Shown piece after piece: positions 1 to 6,118 of a stretch of 8,446 bases of DNA. Position 1 is the first letter of the stretch, and each line of letters opens with the position of its first letter. Where the stretch lies: NCBI GenBank assembly GCA_937919015.1, contig CALFPN010000078.1, forward strand, positions 1 through 8,446, read 5' to 3'. Below the pieces are notes generated by a model. It ran no database searches and was not told the origin of the DNA. It saw only the letters and a program-made list of their open reading frames with translations. The position numbers were made by a program, and so were the translations under genes. This DNA comes from an uncultured Clostridia bacterium. GTDB taxonomy: Bacteria > Bacillota > Clostridia > Lachnospirales > Anaerotignaceae.

Positions 1-143
1 AAGACGGATTTGATACCTTTATCGAGGTGGGCGTAGGCGATACGCTGAAAAAACTCATCAAACGCATCCTGCCAGAAGCGGTAGTTTACAGCGTTTTCAA
101 CGGGGAAGAAATCGAAAAAGTGAAGGAGGAACTGGGATGCTGA
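1..143 (+). CDS. fabD: Malonyl-CoA:ACP transacylase, C-terminal end (partial)
   Basis: Only the last 46 residues and the stop codon are present; the 5' part lies outside the window, and the first complete codon begins at base 3. FabD transfers malonyl groups from malonyl-CoA to acyl carrier protein in the cytoplasm. The visible stretch FIEVGVGDTLKKLIKRI matches the conserved FabD C-terminal pattern (FIE-x-G-x-G-x-x-L followed by a basic K-R/K-I helix), and the tail YSVFNGEEIEKVKEEL fits the usual ending. The active-site Ser and His regions cannot be seen. The stop codon overlaps the fabG start by 7 nt, and the fabG ribosome binding site lies inside this gene, so the two are probably translationally coupled. 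The call rests on a short fragment plus operon context. The GVG in place of the common GPG is a small departure. Confidence 0.82.
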   Translation, partial: DGFDTFIEVGVGDTLKKLIKRILPEAVVYSVFNGEEIEKVKEELGC

Positions 144-868
144 AAGGAAAAACAGCAGTGGTGACGGGCGGTTCCCGCGGCATCGGCAGGGCCATCTGCC
201 TGAAATTTGCGGAAAACGGCGCAGATATTGCATTTCTGTACGCAGGAAACAGGGTGAAAGCGGAAGAAACCCTGAAAGAACTGGAGGCTCTGGGGGTGAA
301 AGCCAGAGCGTATCAGTGTAACGTTGCGGATGCAGACGCAGTGGCGGCAACGGTGAAAGAAATTACAAAGGAGTTCGGCGGGATTCACATTCTGGTGAAT
401 AACGCAGGCATTACAAAAGATAAACTGGTGCCCATGATGAAGGCGGCGGATTTCGATGCAGTCATCGACACCAACCTGAAAGGCGCATTTTATATGACAA
501 AGGGGGTATATCCCCTGTTCCTGAAGCAGAAGAGCGGCAAGATCATCAACATCAGCTCTGTTTCGGGGCTGATGGGAAATCCCGGTCAGGCCAATTATGC
601 CGCATCCAAGGCAGGGGTCATCGGCCTGACAAAATCCGTGGCAAAGGAACTGGCAAGCCGTGGTGTTTGCTGCAATGCCATCGCCCCCGGCTTTATTGCA
701 ACAGAAATGACAGAAGATTTGACAAATAACACATTGATGGAAGCCATCCCCATGAAACGCTTTGGCGAGGCAGAGGAAGTGGCAAAATTAGCGTTATTTT
801 TAGCGTCGGAACATTCTGACTATATTACAGGCGAAGTCATCAAAATTGATGGTGGCTTGTATGTGTGA
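137..868 (+). CDS. fabG: 3-oxoacyl-[acyl-carrier-protein] reductase
   Basis: This is the NADPH-dependent ketoreductase of FAS II, reducing 3-oxoacyl-ACP to 3-hydroxyacyl-ACP. The 243-residue length is normal for the family. The classical short-chain dehydrogenase signature is complete: a Rossmann glycine motif TGGSRGIG at residues 10-17, NNAG at 88-91, Asn113, and the catalytic Ser141, Tyr154 and Lys158 in the Y-A-A-S-K motif. The PGFIATEMT segment and the C-terminal ITGEVIKIDGGLYV ending are typical of FabG. The ATG at 137 is supported by AAGGAGGA at 123-130, with 6 nt spacing. It overlaps fabD and is followed by an unusual 143-nt repeat-filled gap before fabF. Other short-chain dehydrogenases share the fold, but the operon position makes FabG the clear choice. 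Confidence 0.97.
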   Translation: MLKGKTAVVTGGSRGIGRAICLKFAENGADIAFLYAGNRVKAEETLKELEALGVKARAYQCNVADADAVAATVKEITKEFGGIHILVNNAGITKDKLVPMMKAADFDAVIDTNLKGAFYMTKGVYPLFLKQKSGKIINISSVSGLMGNPGQANYAASKAGVIGLTKSVAKELASRGVCCNAIAPGFIATEMTEDLTNNTLMEAIPMKRFGEAEEVAKLALFLASEHSDYITGEVIKIDGGLYV

Positions 869-874
869 AAAAAC

Positions 875-998
875 GAGTCAAGCAGCTGCAACAGGCGTGC
901 TTGCACGAATGTTCGCAGATATTTGACGAGCCACGCAGGAGTAATGCGAAGCATTACGAATGAGAGGTGACTGCGAAGCAGGCAATTTCATGACTGAA
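875..998. repeat. Intergenic block of nested inverted repeats (candidate dispersed palindromic element)
   Basis: The gap between fabG and fabF holds several inverted repeats in about 120 nt. GTCAA (877-881) pairs with TTGAC (923-927). GCAGCTGC (882-889) is a palindrome. CGTGC-TT-GCACG lies at 896-907 and CGAA-TG-TTCG at 906-915. GTAATGC-GAA-GCATTAC (941-957) is a perfect 7-bp stem, CTGC-GAA-GCAG lies at 971-981, and TTTCA-TGAC-TGAAA at 987-1000. No hairpin is followed by a T tract, so these are not intrinsic terminators. All other junctions in this operon are 12 nt or less, so the block looks inserted. I infer a REP- or MITE-like element; whether it occurs elsewhere in the genome cannot be seen here. 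No convincing protein is encoded in it. Confidence 0.6.
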
Positions 999-1014
999 AG
1001 GAATGAAAAAGATG
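997..1014 (+). promoter_or_regulatory. fabF ribosome binding site that decides the start
   Basis: AAAGGA at 997-1002 abuts an in-frame ATG at 1003 with no spacing, but lies 9 nt before the ATG at 1012. The second spacing is workable for ribosome binding, and the protein then begins MKRVVVTGIG, the usual FabF N-terminus. I therefore place the start at 1012 rather than 1003. Confidence 0.6.
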
Positions 1015-2244
1015 AAACGAGTAGTCGTGACCGGCATCGGTGCGGTGACCCCTGTGGGCAACAGCGTACCCGATTTCTGGGAAGCATTGAAAAACGGAAA
1101 AAACGGCATCGGCCCCATCACAAGATACGACGTCGGCGAAAGCAAATACAAGCTGGCGGCGGAAGTGAAGGACTTTGATCCGACAACATATATGGATAAA
1201 ATGGCGGCAAAAAAGGTTGACCGTTTCACTCAGTTTGCCCTGTGTGCCGCTGGGGAAGCCATGGCAGACAGTCATCTGGAAGGAAATATTGATACAGAGG
1301 AACTGGCGGTCTATTTCGGCAGCGGCATCGGCGGCTTTGAAACCTTTACAGAAGGCCAGAATACCCTGATGGCAAAGGGGGAAAGACGGGTTTCTCCCCT
1401 GACCATCCCAAAAATGATCAACAATATTGCTGCTGGGAATATTGCTATCCGTTACAACGCACAGAATGCCTGTGTGGCGGTTTCCACCGCCTGTGCTACA
1501 GGCACAACGGCCATTGGGGAAGGCTACAGAGCCATCCTCCACGGCTATACCACAGCGGCCATCTGCGGCGGCAGTGAAGCGGCCATTGTTCCTCTGGCAG
1601 TGGCGGGTTTTGGGGCCTGTATGGCACTGAACCCCTCCGAAGACCCAAATGCGGCATCTTTGCCCTTCGACAAACGCCGCGGCGGTTTTGTCATGGGGGA
1701 AGGGGCAGGTGCGGTGATTCTGGAGGAATATGAACACGCAAAGGCCCGTGGTGCAAACATTTATGCAGAGGTGGTGGGCTATGGTTCCACCTGTGATGCC
1801 CACCATGTGACGGCTCCCGCGGAAGAAGCCATTGCCAGCGGCAAGGCCATTCAAATTGCAGCGGCAGGTTTGGAGGGGATTGATGCGGAAAAAATCTACA
1901 TCAACGCCCACGGCACAGGCACGTCCCTGAACGATAAAACCGAAACCAGAGCCATCAAAAATGCCTTTGGGGAAAATGCGAAAAAGGTACACATCAGTTC
2001 CACAAAGTCCATGACAGGTCATATGCTGGGGGCGGCGGGAGCGGTGGAAGCCATCGCAGCCATTCTGGCGGTGAAAGAGGATATCATTCCGCCCACCATC
2101 AACCTCAGGGAAGCTGATCCTGCCTGTGATCTGGATTATACCCCCAATACAGCGGTGGAAACGGCGGTGGAAGGTGCCATGAGCACGTCTCTGGGCTTTG
2201 GCGGTCACAATGCCTGTGTGGCATTTAGAAAAATGAAGGATTGA
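1012..2244 (+). CDS. fabF: 3-oxoacyl-[acyl-carrier-protein] synthase II
   Basis: This is the elongation condensing enzyme of FAS II, joining acyl groups with malonyl-ACP and releasing CO2. The 410 residues compare with about 412 in well-known FabF proteins. The thiolase-fold catalytic triad is complete: Cys161 in VSTACATGT, His300 in NAHGTGT and His337 in MTGHMLGAAG, close to the Cys163/His303/His340 of the E. coli enzyme. The N-terminus RVVVTGIGAVTPVGN and the C-terminal STSLGFGGHNACVAFRK are also family hallmarks. The Cys-His-His triad separates it from FabH (Cys-His-Asn). FabB is a close relative, but Firmicute operons of this layout carry FabF. The accB ribosome binding site lies within the last codons of this gene. 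Confidence 0.96.
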   Translation: MKRVVVTGIGAVTPVGNSVPDFWEALKNGKNGIGPITRYDVGESKYKLAAEVKDFDPTTYMDKMAAKKVDRFTQFALCAAGEAMADSHLEGNIDTEELAVYFGSGIGGFETFTEGQNTLMAKGERRVSPLTIPKMINNIAAGNIAIRYNAQNACVAVSTACATGTTAIGEGYRAILHGYTTAAICGGSEAAIVPLAVAGFGACMALNPSEDPNAASLPFDKRRGGFVMGEGAGAVILEEYEHAKARGANIYAEVVGYGSTCDAHHVTAPAEEAIASGKAIQIAAAGLEGIDAEKIYINAHGTGTSLNDKTETRAIKNAFGENAKKVHISSTKSMTGHMLGAAGAVEAIAAILAVKEDIIPPTINLREADPACDLDYTPNTAVETAVEGAMSTSLGFGGHNACVAFRKMKD

Positions 2245-2250
2245 TGAAGT

Positions 2251-2697
2251 ATGGATATCAATAAAATCAATGAACTGGCGAAGATCCTGCGCCAGAATCA
2301 GCTGACAAAATTAGACCTGACAGAAGGGGACAGCCGTCTTGTGCTGGAAGCAGAAGGCAGGGCTGTGACAACGGTGGAAATCCCCGCGGTTTCTGTGGAC
2401 AACGCAGGAGAAATTGCGGCGGAACCTGCAGCAATTGTGGAAAAAACAGAAGAAAAAACAGGGATGGAACAGAAGTCCCCGCTGGTGGGTACGGTCTATC
2501 TGGCACCTCAGGCGGGGGCAGAGCCTTTTGTCAAAGCAGGTGATCGGGTGAAAAAGGGCGATGTCCTTTGCATCGTGGAATCTATGAAGATGTTCAATAA
2601 CATCGAAGCGGAATATGACGGTACCATTGAAGAAATCTGCGTGGACAACGGACAGATCGTGGAGTTCGGTCAGACCCTTGTAAAAATCCTTCCCTAA
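2251..2697 (+). CDS. accB: Biotin carboxyl carrier protein of acetyl-CoA carboxylase
   Basis: This protein carries the biotin that shuttles CO2 from biotin carboxylase (AccC) to the carboxyltransferase (AccD/AccA). The 148 residues are of normal size. Three parts are visible: an N-terminal segment (about 1-35, including INELAKILRQNQLTKLDL), an Ala/Glu-rich flexible linker (about 36-75), and a biotinyl domain (about 76-148). The biotin attachment site is Lys113 in ESMKMFNNIEAE, followed by the NGQIVEFGQTLVKI ending. ESMKM replaces the more common EAMK(L/M), a mild change next to the modified lysine. AAGGA at 2236-2240, inside the fabF end, lies 10 nt before the ATG, and the gap to fabF is only 6 nt. 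Biotinylation requires a BirA ligase, which is not in this window. Confidence 0.95.
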   Translation: MDINKINELAKILRQNQLTKLDLTEGDSRLVLEAEGRAVTTVEIPAVSVDNAGEIAAEPAAIVEKTEEKTGMEQKSPLVGTVYLAPQAGAEPFVKAGDRVKKGDVLCIVESMKMFNNIEAEYDGTIEEICVDNGQIVEFGQTLVKILP

Positions 2698-2702
2698 GGA
2701 GG
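2696..2702 (+). promoter_or_regulatory. Strong ribosome binding site of fabZ
   Basis: AAGGAGG overlaps the accB stop codon (TAA, 2695-2697) and lies 7 nt before the fabZ ATG at 2710. The overlap suggests that termination on accB helps load ribosomes on fabZ. Confidence 0.7.
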
Positions 2703-2709
2703 AAAGAAA

Positions 2710-3123
2710 ATGAATCAGGAAGAAATCAAAAAAATCCTGCCCCACAGAGACCATATGCTTCTGATCGATGAAGCGGAGCTCCGTGCGGGTAAGGCTTACG
2801 GCAAAAAGACCATCCGCGGCGACGAATTTTTTCTGCAGGGGCATTTCCCCGGCAATCCCGTCGTGCCCGGTGTGATTTTATGCGAAATTCTGGGGCAGAG
2901 TGCCTGCGTGCTCTTGTCTGCCGAAGGGGAAGGGAAGACTCCCTTTTTCACAGGGCTGGACAAGGTGCGTTTCAAAAACAGCGTCCGCCCCGGGGATGTA
3001 TTTGAAACAGAATGTACTTTGCTGAAACACAAAGGCCCTTTTTACTGGGCAGAAGGCAAAGGCTATGTTGATGGTAAATTGTGTGTCAGTGCAGAATTTT
3101 CCTTTGCGCTGATAAAGGAGTAA
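2710..3123 (+). CDS. fabZ: 3-hydroxyacyl-[acyl-carrier-protein] dehydratase
   Basis: FabZ removes water from 3-hydroxyacyl-ACP to give trans-2-enoyl-ACP in the elongation cycle. The 137-residue hot-dog-fold protein is close to the usual 140-150. The start KILPHRDHMLLID matches the family's LPHRxPxLLID motif, with His replacing the usual Pro. The active site is His45 in GHFPGNPVVPG and Glu59 in VILCEILGQSA. The C-terminal half (KVRFKNSVRPGDVF) is also conserved. It lies between accB and accC, an order common in clostridial and streptococcal FAS clusters. Its stop codon is 6 nt before the chosen accC start. FabA, a dehydratase-isomerase of proteobacteria, is longer and not expected here. Confidence 0.96.
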   Translation: MNQEEIKKILPHRDHMLLIDEAELRAGKAYGKKTIRGDEFFLQGHFPGNPVVPGVILCEILGQSACVLLSAEGEGKTPFFTGLDKVRFKNSVRPGDVFETECTLLKHKGPFYWAEGKGYVDGKLCVSAEFSFALIKE

Positions 3124-3129
3124 TTGCTT

Positions 3130-4449
3130 ATGTTTTCGAAAATTCTCGTAGCCAACCGAGGGGAAGTGGCCGTCCGCATCATCCGTGCCTGTAAGGAAAT
3201 GGGCATTCATACGGTGGCGGTCTATTCCGAAGCGGACAGAGATTCCCTGCCTGTGGCACTGGCCGATGAACGCATCTGCATTGGCGGCAACGCTGCGGCA
3301 GACAGCTACTTAAATCAGAAAAATATCATCAGTGCGGCATTGGCATCGGGGGCAGAGGCCATCCACGCGGGTTACGGTTTTCTTTCGGAAAATGCGTCCT
3401 TTGCCAAGTGCTGCGAAGAAAACGGCATCGTTTTCATTGGCCCCAAAAGCGAAGTCATTTCCGCCATGGGGGATAAGGACGCTTCCCGTCAGCTGATGCA
3501 GCGAGTGGGTGTACCCGTTGTGCCCGGTACGGAAATTTTGAAAAGTGCGGAGGAAGCAAAAAGACTGGCCAAGGGCATCGGCTATCCCCTTCTGGTAAAG
3601 GCAACGGCCGGCGGCGGCGGCAAGGGCATCCGCGTGGTGGAGCGGGAGGAAGAACTGGAAGAAGCCTTCCTGACGGCATCCCGTGAAGCGGAAAGTGCCT
3701 TTGGCAACGGGGATGTGTTTCTGGAAAAATATCTGACTCATGTGCGCCATGTGGAAATGCAGATTCTTGCCGACCATTACGGCAATATCCTCTGTTTGGG
3801 GGAGAGGGACTGTTCCCTGCAGCTCAATAAGCAGAAGGTATTGGAGGAGACCCCCAGCCCTGTGATGACAGCGGAAATCAGACAGAACATGATGGATGCG
3901 GCGGTGCTGGCTGCAAAGGCAGCCCATTACACCAATGCGGGCACGGTGGAATTCCTGCTGGCCCCTGATGGGCAGTTTTATTTTATTGAAATGAATACCC
4001 GCCTGCAGGTGGAACATCCCATCACCGAGGAGATCAGCGGGATTGATATCGTAAAATGGCAGATTCGTATTGCCTGTGAAGTGCCGCTGGAGATGAAACA
4101 GGAGGACATTCGATTAAACGGCCATGCCATGGAATGTCGCATCAATGCCCGTTCCACGGGGAAGGTGGAATTTCTGCATATCCCCGGCGGCGGCAGAGTG
4201 CATTTCGATACGGCACTGATGCAGGGGCTGGAGATCGTCCCTTATTATGATTCCATGCTGGGCAAGCTGATCGTACACGCCCCCACAAGGGAGGAAGCCA
4301 TCCGCAAAATGGAGGCGGCTCTTTGTGAAATGGTCATCGTCGGTGTGGAAACCAATGTGGAGGAACAGCTGAAACTGGTACGCAGCAAAGCCTTCCACGA
4401 AGGGGTCTATGACACCCTGCGCTTAAATTCTATTTTGGAAAGGAAATGA
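3130..4449 (+). CDS. accC: Biotin carboxylase subunit of acetyl-CoA carboxylase
   Basis: This ATP-grasp enzyme carboxylates the biotin on AccB using bicarbonate and ATP. I start at ATG 3130 (MFSKILVANRGEVAVRI, the family N-terminus), with AAAGGAG at 3114-3120 placed 9 nt upstream. An in-frame TTG at 3124 is too close to that site. The protein has 439 residues against 449 in E. coli. Visible motifs are KATAGGGGKGIR with Lys157 and the glycine loop at 161-166, Cys228, Lys236, and the EMNTRLQVEHP block with Glu287, Asn289, Arg291, Gln293 and Glu295. ECRINA and PYYDSMLGKLIVHAPTR follow. Three departures stand out: QLNKQK where E. coli has QRRHQK, a shortened stretch after CRINA, and GGGRVHFDT where GVR is usual. 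These are probably subfamily traits. Pyruvate carboxylase is much longer, so AccC is secure. Confidence 0.95.
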   Translation: MFSKILVANRGEVAVRIIRACKEMGIHTVAVYSEADRDSLPVALADERICIGGNAAADSYLNQKNIISAALASGAEAIHAGYGFLSENASFAKCCEENGIVFIGPKSEVISAMGDKDASRQLMQRVGVPVVPGTEILKSAEEAKRLAKGIGYPLLVKATAGGGGKGIRVVEREEELEEAFLTASREAESAFGNGDVFLEKYLTHVRHVEMQILADHYGNILCLGERDCSLQLNKQKVLEETPSPVMTAEIRQNMMDAAVLAAKAAHYTNAGTVEFLLAPDGQFYFIEMNTRLQVEHPITEEISGIDIVKWQIRIACEVPLEMKQEDIRLNGHAMECRINARSTGKVEFLHIPGGGRVHFDTALMQGLEIVPYYDSMLGKLIVHAPTREEAIRKMEAALCEMVIVGVETNVEEQLKLVRSKAFHEGVYDTLRLNSILERK

Positions 4450-4457
4450 TGTGATTG
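4439..4457 (+). promoter_or_regulatory. accD translation start region with ATG-ATG-TGA-TTG
   Basis: AAAGGA at 4439-4444 precedes the in-frame codons ATG (4446), ATG (4449), TGA (4452) and TTG (4455). The accC stop (4447-4449) overlaps the first ATG. Because TGA closes the ATG frame at once, accD must start at TTG 4455, with 10 nt spacing to AAAGGA, unless the TGA is read through. The two ATGs may draw terminating ribosomes into a two-codon dead end. Confidence 0.55.
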
Positions 4458-5306
4458 CATAACATCTTAGGGTATTTCCGAAAGTCTAAAAACACATTGG
4501 AAAAAGGCGGCATCACGCCTGTGACAGAAGAAAAAATGCGCTGTCCCGTCTGCAAATCCTATGATACCAAACGGGCAGTTGCCAAAAATAAAATGGTCTG
4601 CCCCCATTGTGGTCATCATTACCGCATCGGAGCAAGAACGAGGGCGAAGGCTCTTTTCGACAAGGGCAGTTTTCAGGAACTGTTTACCAATATCGAAACG
4701 ATTGACCCTTTAAACTTCCCCGGCTATCCCGAAAAGATGGACAGAGGCAGAATTGCCAGCGGCGAGGGCGAAGCCGTCCTTTGCGGCACAGCTGCCATCC
4801 GCCGCCAGCCCTGCGCTGTTTTTCTGATGGAGCCCCAGTTTATGATGGGCAGCATGGGCTCTGTGGTTGGGGAAAAAATCGCCCGCCTGTTTGAATATGC
4901 GGCGGAACAGAACCTGCCTGTGGTGGGCTTTACGGCTTCAGGCGGCGCAAGGATGCAGGAAGGCATCCTTTCTCTGATGCAGATGGCAAAGACCAGCGGA
5001 GCAGTCAATTATCACAGTCAGAAAGGCGGGCTGTATATCACCGTTCTGACAGACCCCACGACAGGTGGTGTCACAGCCAGCTTTGCCATGCTGGGGGATA
5101 TCATCCTTTCCGAGCCCAATGCCACCATCGGCTTTGCGGGCAGAAGGGTCATCGAGCAGACCACAAAAAAGAAACTGCCCGAGGATTTCCAGAAGGCGGA
5201 ATTTTTGCTGGAGCATGGCTTTGTAGATGCCATCGTGCCCAGAAATGAAATGAGAGACACGCTGGAAAAACTACTGCGACAGCACAGAAGGGAGATGGTT
5301 GGATGA
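4455..5306 (+). CDS. accD: Acetyl-CoA carboxylase carboxyltransferase subunit beta
   Basis: AccD and AccA together move the carboxyl group from carboxybiotin to acetyl-CoA, making malonyl-CoA. The 283 residues fit the family. An N-terminal zinc ribbon is formed by Cys30, Cys33, Cys49 and Cys52 (CPVC and CPHC). The crotonase-fold core shows GFTASGGARMQEG around 158-170, TGGVTASFAMLGD around 203-215 and the family motif GFAGRRVIEQT at 226-236. The start is TTG 4455, since upstream in-frame ATGs are cut off by TGA at 4452. The resulting N-terminus, MHNILGYFRKSK, fits the usual start with hydrophobic then basic residues. It lies 5 nt after accC and overlaps accA by 4 nt (ATGA), which supports the equal amounts needed for the alpha2-beta2 complex. 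Confidence 0.95.
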   Translation: MHNILGYFRKSKNTLEKGGITPVTEEKMRCPVCKSYDTKRAVAKNKMVCPHCGHHYRIGARTRAKALFDKGSFQELFTNIETIDPLNFPGYPEKMDRGRIASGEGEAVLCGTAAIRRQPCAVFLMEPQFMMGSMGSVVGEKIARLFEYAAEQNLPVVGFTASGGARMQEGILSLMQMAKTSGAVNYHSQKGGLYITVLTDPTTGGVTASFAMLGDIILSEPNATIGFAGRRVIEQTTKKKLPEDFQKAEFLLEHGFVDAIVPRNEMRDTLEKLLRQHRREMVG

Positions 5307-6085
5307 AAGCCTATGAAAAACTGCAGACGGCAAGGAGCCAGCTCAGACCTACTTCCCGTGCCTATATTGAAAAACTTTTTACAGAACGGACAGAACTGCA
5401 TGGAGACAGAAAGTATGCGGACGATGCCGCCATCATCGGTGGGATCGGCATGCTGGGAGAAATCCCTGTGACCTTCATCGGCATTGAACGTGGCAGAGAC
5501 TTAGAGGAGCGTATCAGATGTAATTTCGGCTGCCCCATGCCGGAAGGCTACCGCAAAGCCCTGCGCCTGATGAAGCAGGCAGAGAAATTTCATCGCCCCA
5601 TCATCTGTTTTGTGGATACCTCCGGAGCCTTCTGCGGGGAAGAAGCGGAGGAACGGGGACAGGGACAGGCCATTGCTGACAACCTGATGCAGATGATGGC
5701 ACTGGAAACGCCCGTCATCACCATTGTCATTGGGGAAGGGGGCAGCGGCGGTGCCTTGGGGCTTTCTGTGGCAAATAAGCTGTATATGCTGGAACATGCG
5801 GTATTTTCCGTCATCTCCCCCGAAGGCTGTGCCAGCATCCTGTGGGAGGATGCCGCACTGGCCCCCGACGCAGCGGAGGCTCTGCACATCACGGCGGAGG
5901 ATATGGTGACCTTTGGTGTGGCAGAGGAAATCATCAAAGAAGACTTCCGTCATTTTGGAAAGATGTGCGAAGGAATCAAAGAAAAACTCATCGGTGATTT
6001 AAAAGGATGGGAAAAGAAAACAGGAAAAGAACTTTCGGAAGAAAGATATCAGCGTTTTAGAAAACTGGGACGCTGGTCGGAATAA
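5303..6085 (+). CDS. accA: Acetyl-CoA carboxylase carboxyltransferase subunit alpha
   Basis: This is the second half of the carboxyltransferase, which binds carboxybiotin and pairs with AccD. The 260 residues are shorter than the roughly 319 of E. coli but usual for clostridial forms with a trimmed N-terminus. Visible motifs are RTELHGDRKYADD (29-41), FGCPMPEGYRKALRLMKQAEKF (a stretch beginning near 75), DTSGAFCG (105-112), EERGQGQAIA, and the oxyanion loop GEGGSGG (144-150) followed by ALGLSVANKLYMLE and SVISPEGCASILW. The ATG overlaps the accD stop as ATGA, and GGGAG at 5290-5294 lies 8 nt upstream. It is the last gene of the operon; a strong hairpin begins 2 nt past its stop codon. Confidence 0.96.
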   Translation: MKAYEKLQTARSQLRPTSRAYIEKLFTERTELHGDRKYADDAAIIGGIGMLGEIPVTFIGIERGRDLEERIRCNFGCPMPEGYRKALRLMKQAEKFHRPIICFVDTSGAFCGEEAEERGQGQAIADNLMQMMALETPVITIVIGEGGSGGALGLSVANKLYMLEHAVFSVISPEGCASILWEDAALAPDAAEALHITAEDMVTFGVAEEIIKEDFRHFGKMCEGIKEKLIGDLKGWEKKTGKELSEERYQRFRKLGRWSE

Positions 6086-6086
6086 A

Positions 6087-6115
6087 AAAAGCAGTCTGTA
6101 TTTCAGACTGCTTTT
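6087..6115. terminator. Bidirectional intrinsic terminator between accA and the Fur-family gene
   Basis: AAAAGCAGTCTG (6087-6098) pairs perfectly over 12 bp with CAGACTGCTTTT (6104-6115) around a 5-nt TATTT loop. Reading plus, the T tract is short (TTTTGCTTT). Reading minus, the stem is followed by seven T residues, so it is the stronger terminator for the minus-strand regulator. Both converging genes stop within a few bases of it, so it most likely serves both. Confidence 0.9.
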
Positions 6116-6118
6116 GCT

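Noticed and set aside
941..957. Perfect GTAATGC-GAA-GCATTAC hairpin as an internal terminator of the operon
   Set aside because: It is followed by GAATGAGAGG rather than a T tract, and on the minus strand by CTCCTGCG. It cannot be an intrinsic terminator in either direction.
869..1002. FapR/FabT-type operator or an internal promoter between fabG and fabF
   Set aside because: I looked for the TTAGTACC-type palindrome of fatty acid regulators and for a well-spaced -35/-10 pair and found neither. Control of the operon probably lies upstream of the window.
960..1178. Plus-strand open frame starting in the fabG-fabF gap
   Set aside because: It runs out of frame into fabF, has highly charged low-complexity content, and begins within the inverted-repeat block without a ribosome binding site at a good distance.
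988..2208. Long open frame on the minus strand (406 codons) opposite fabF
   Set aside because: FabF is certain on the plus strand. The antisense frame has a Cys/His/Arg-rich composition with no recognisable motif, typical of a codon-bias shadow.
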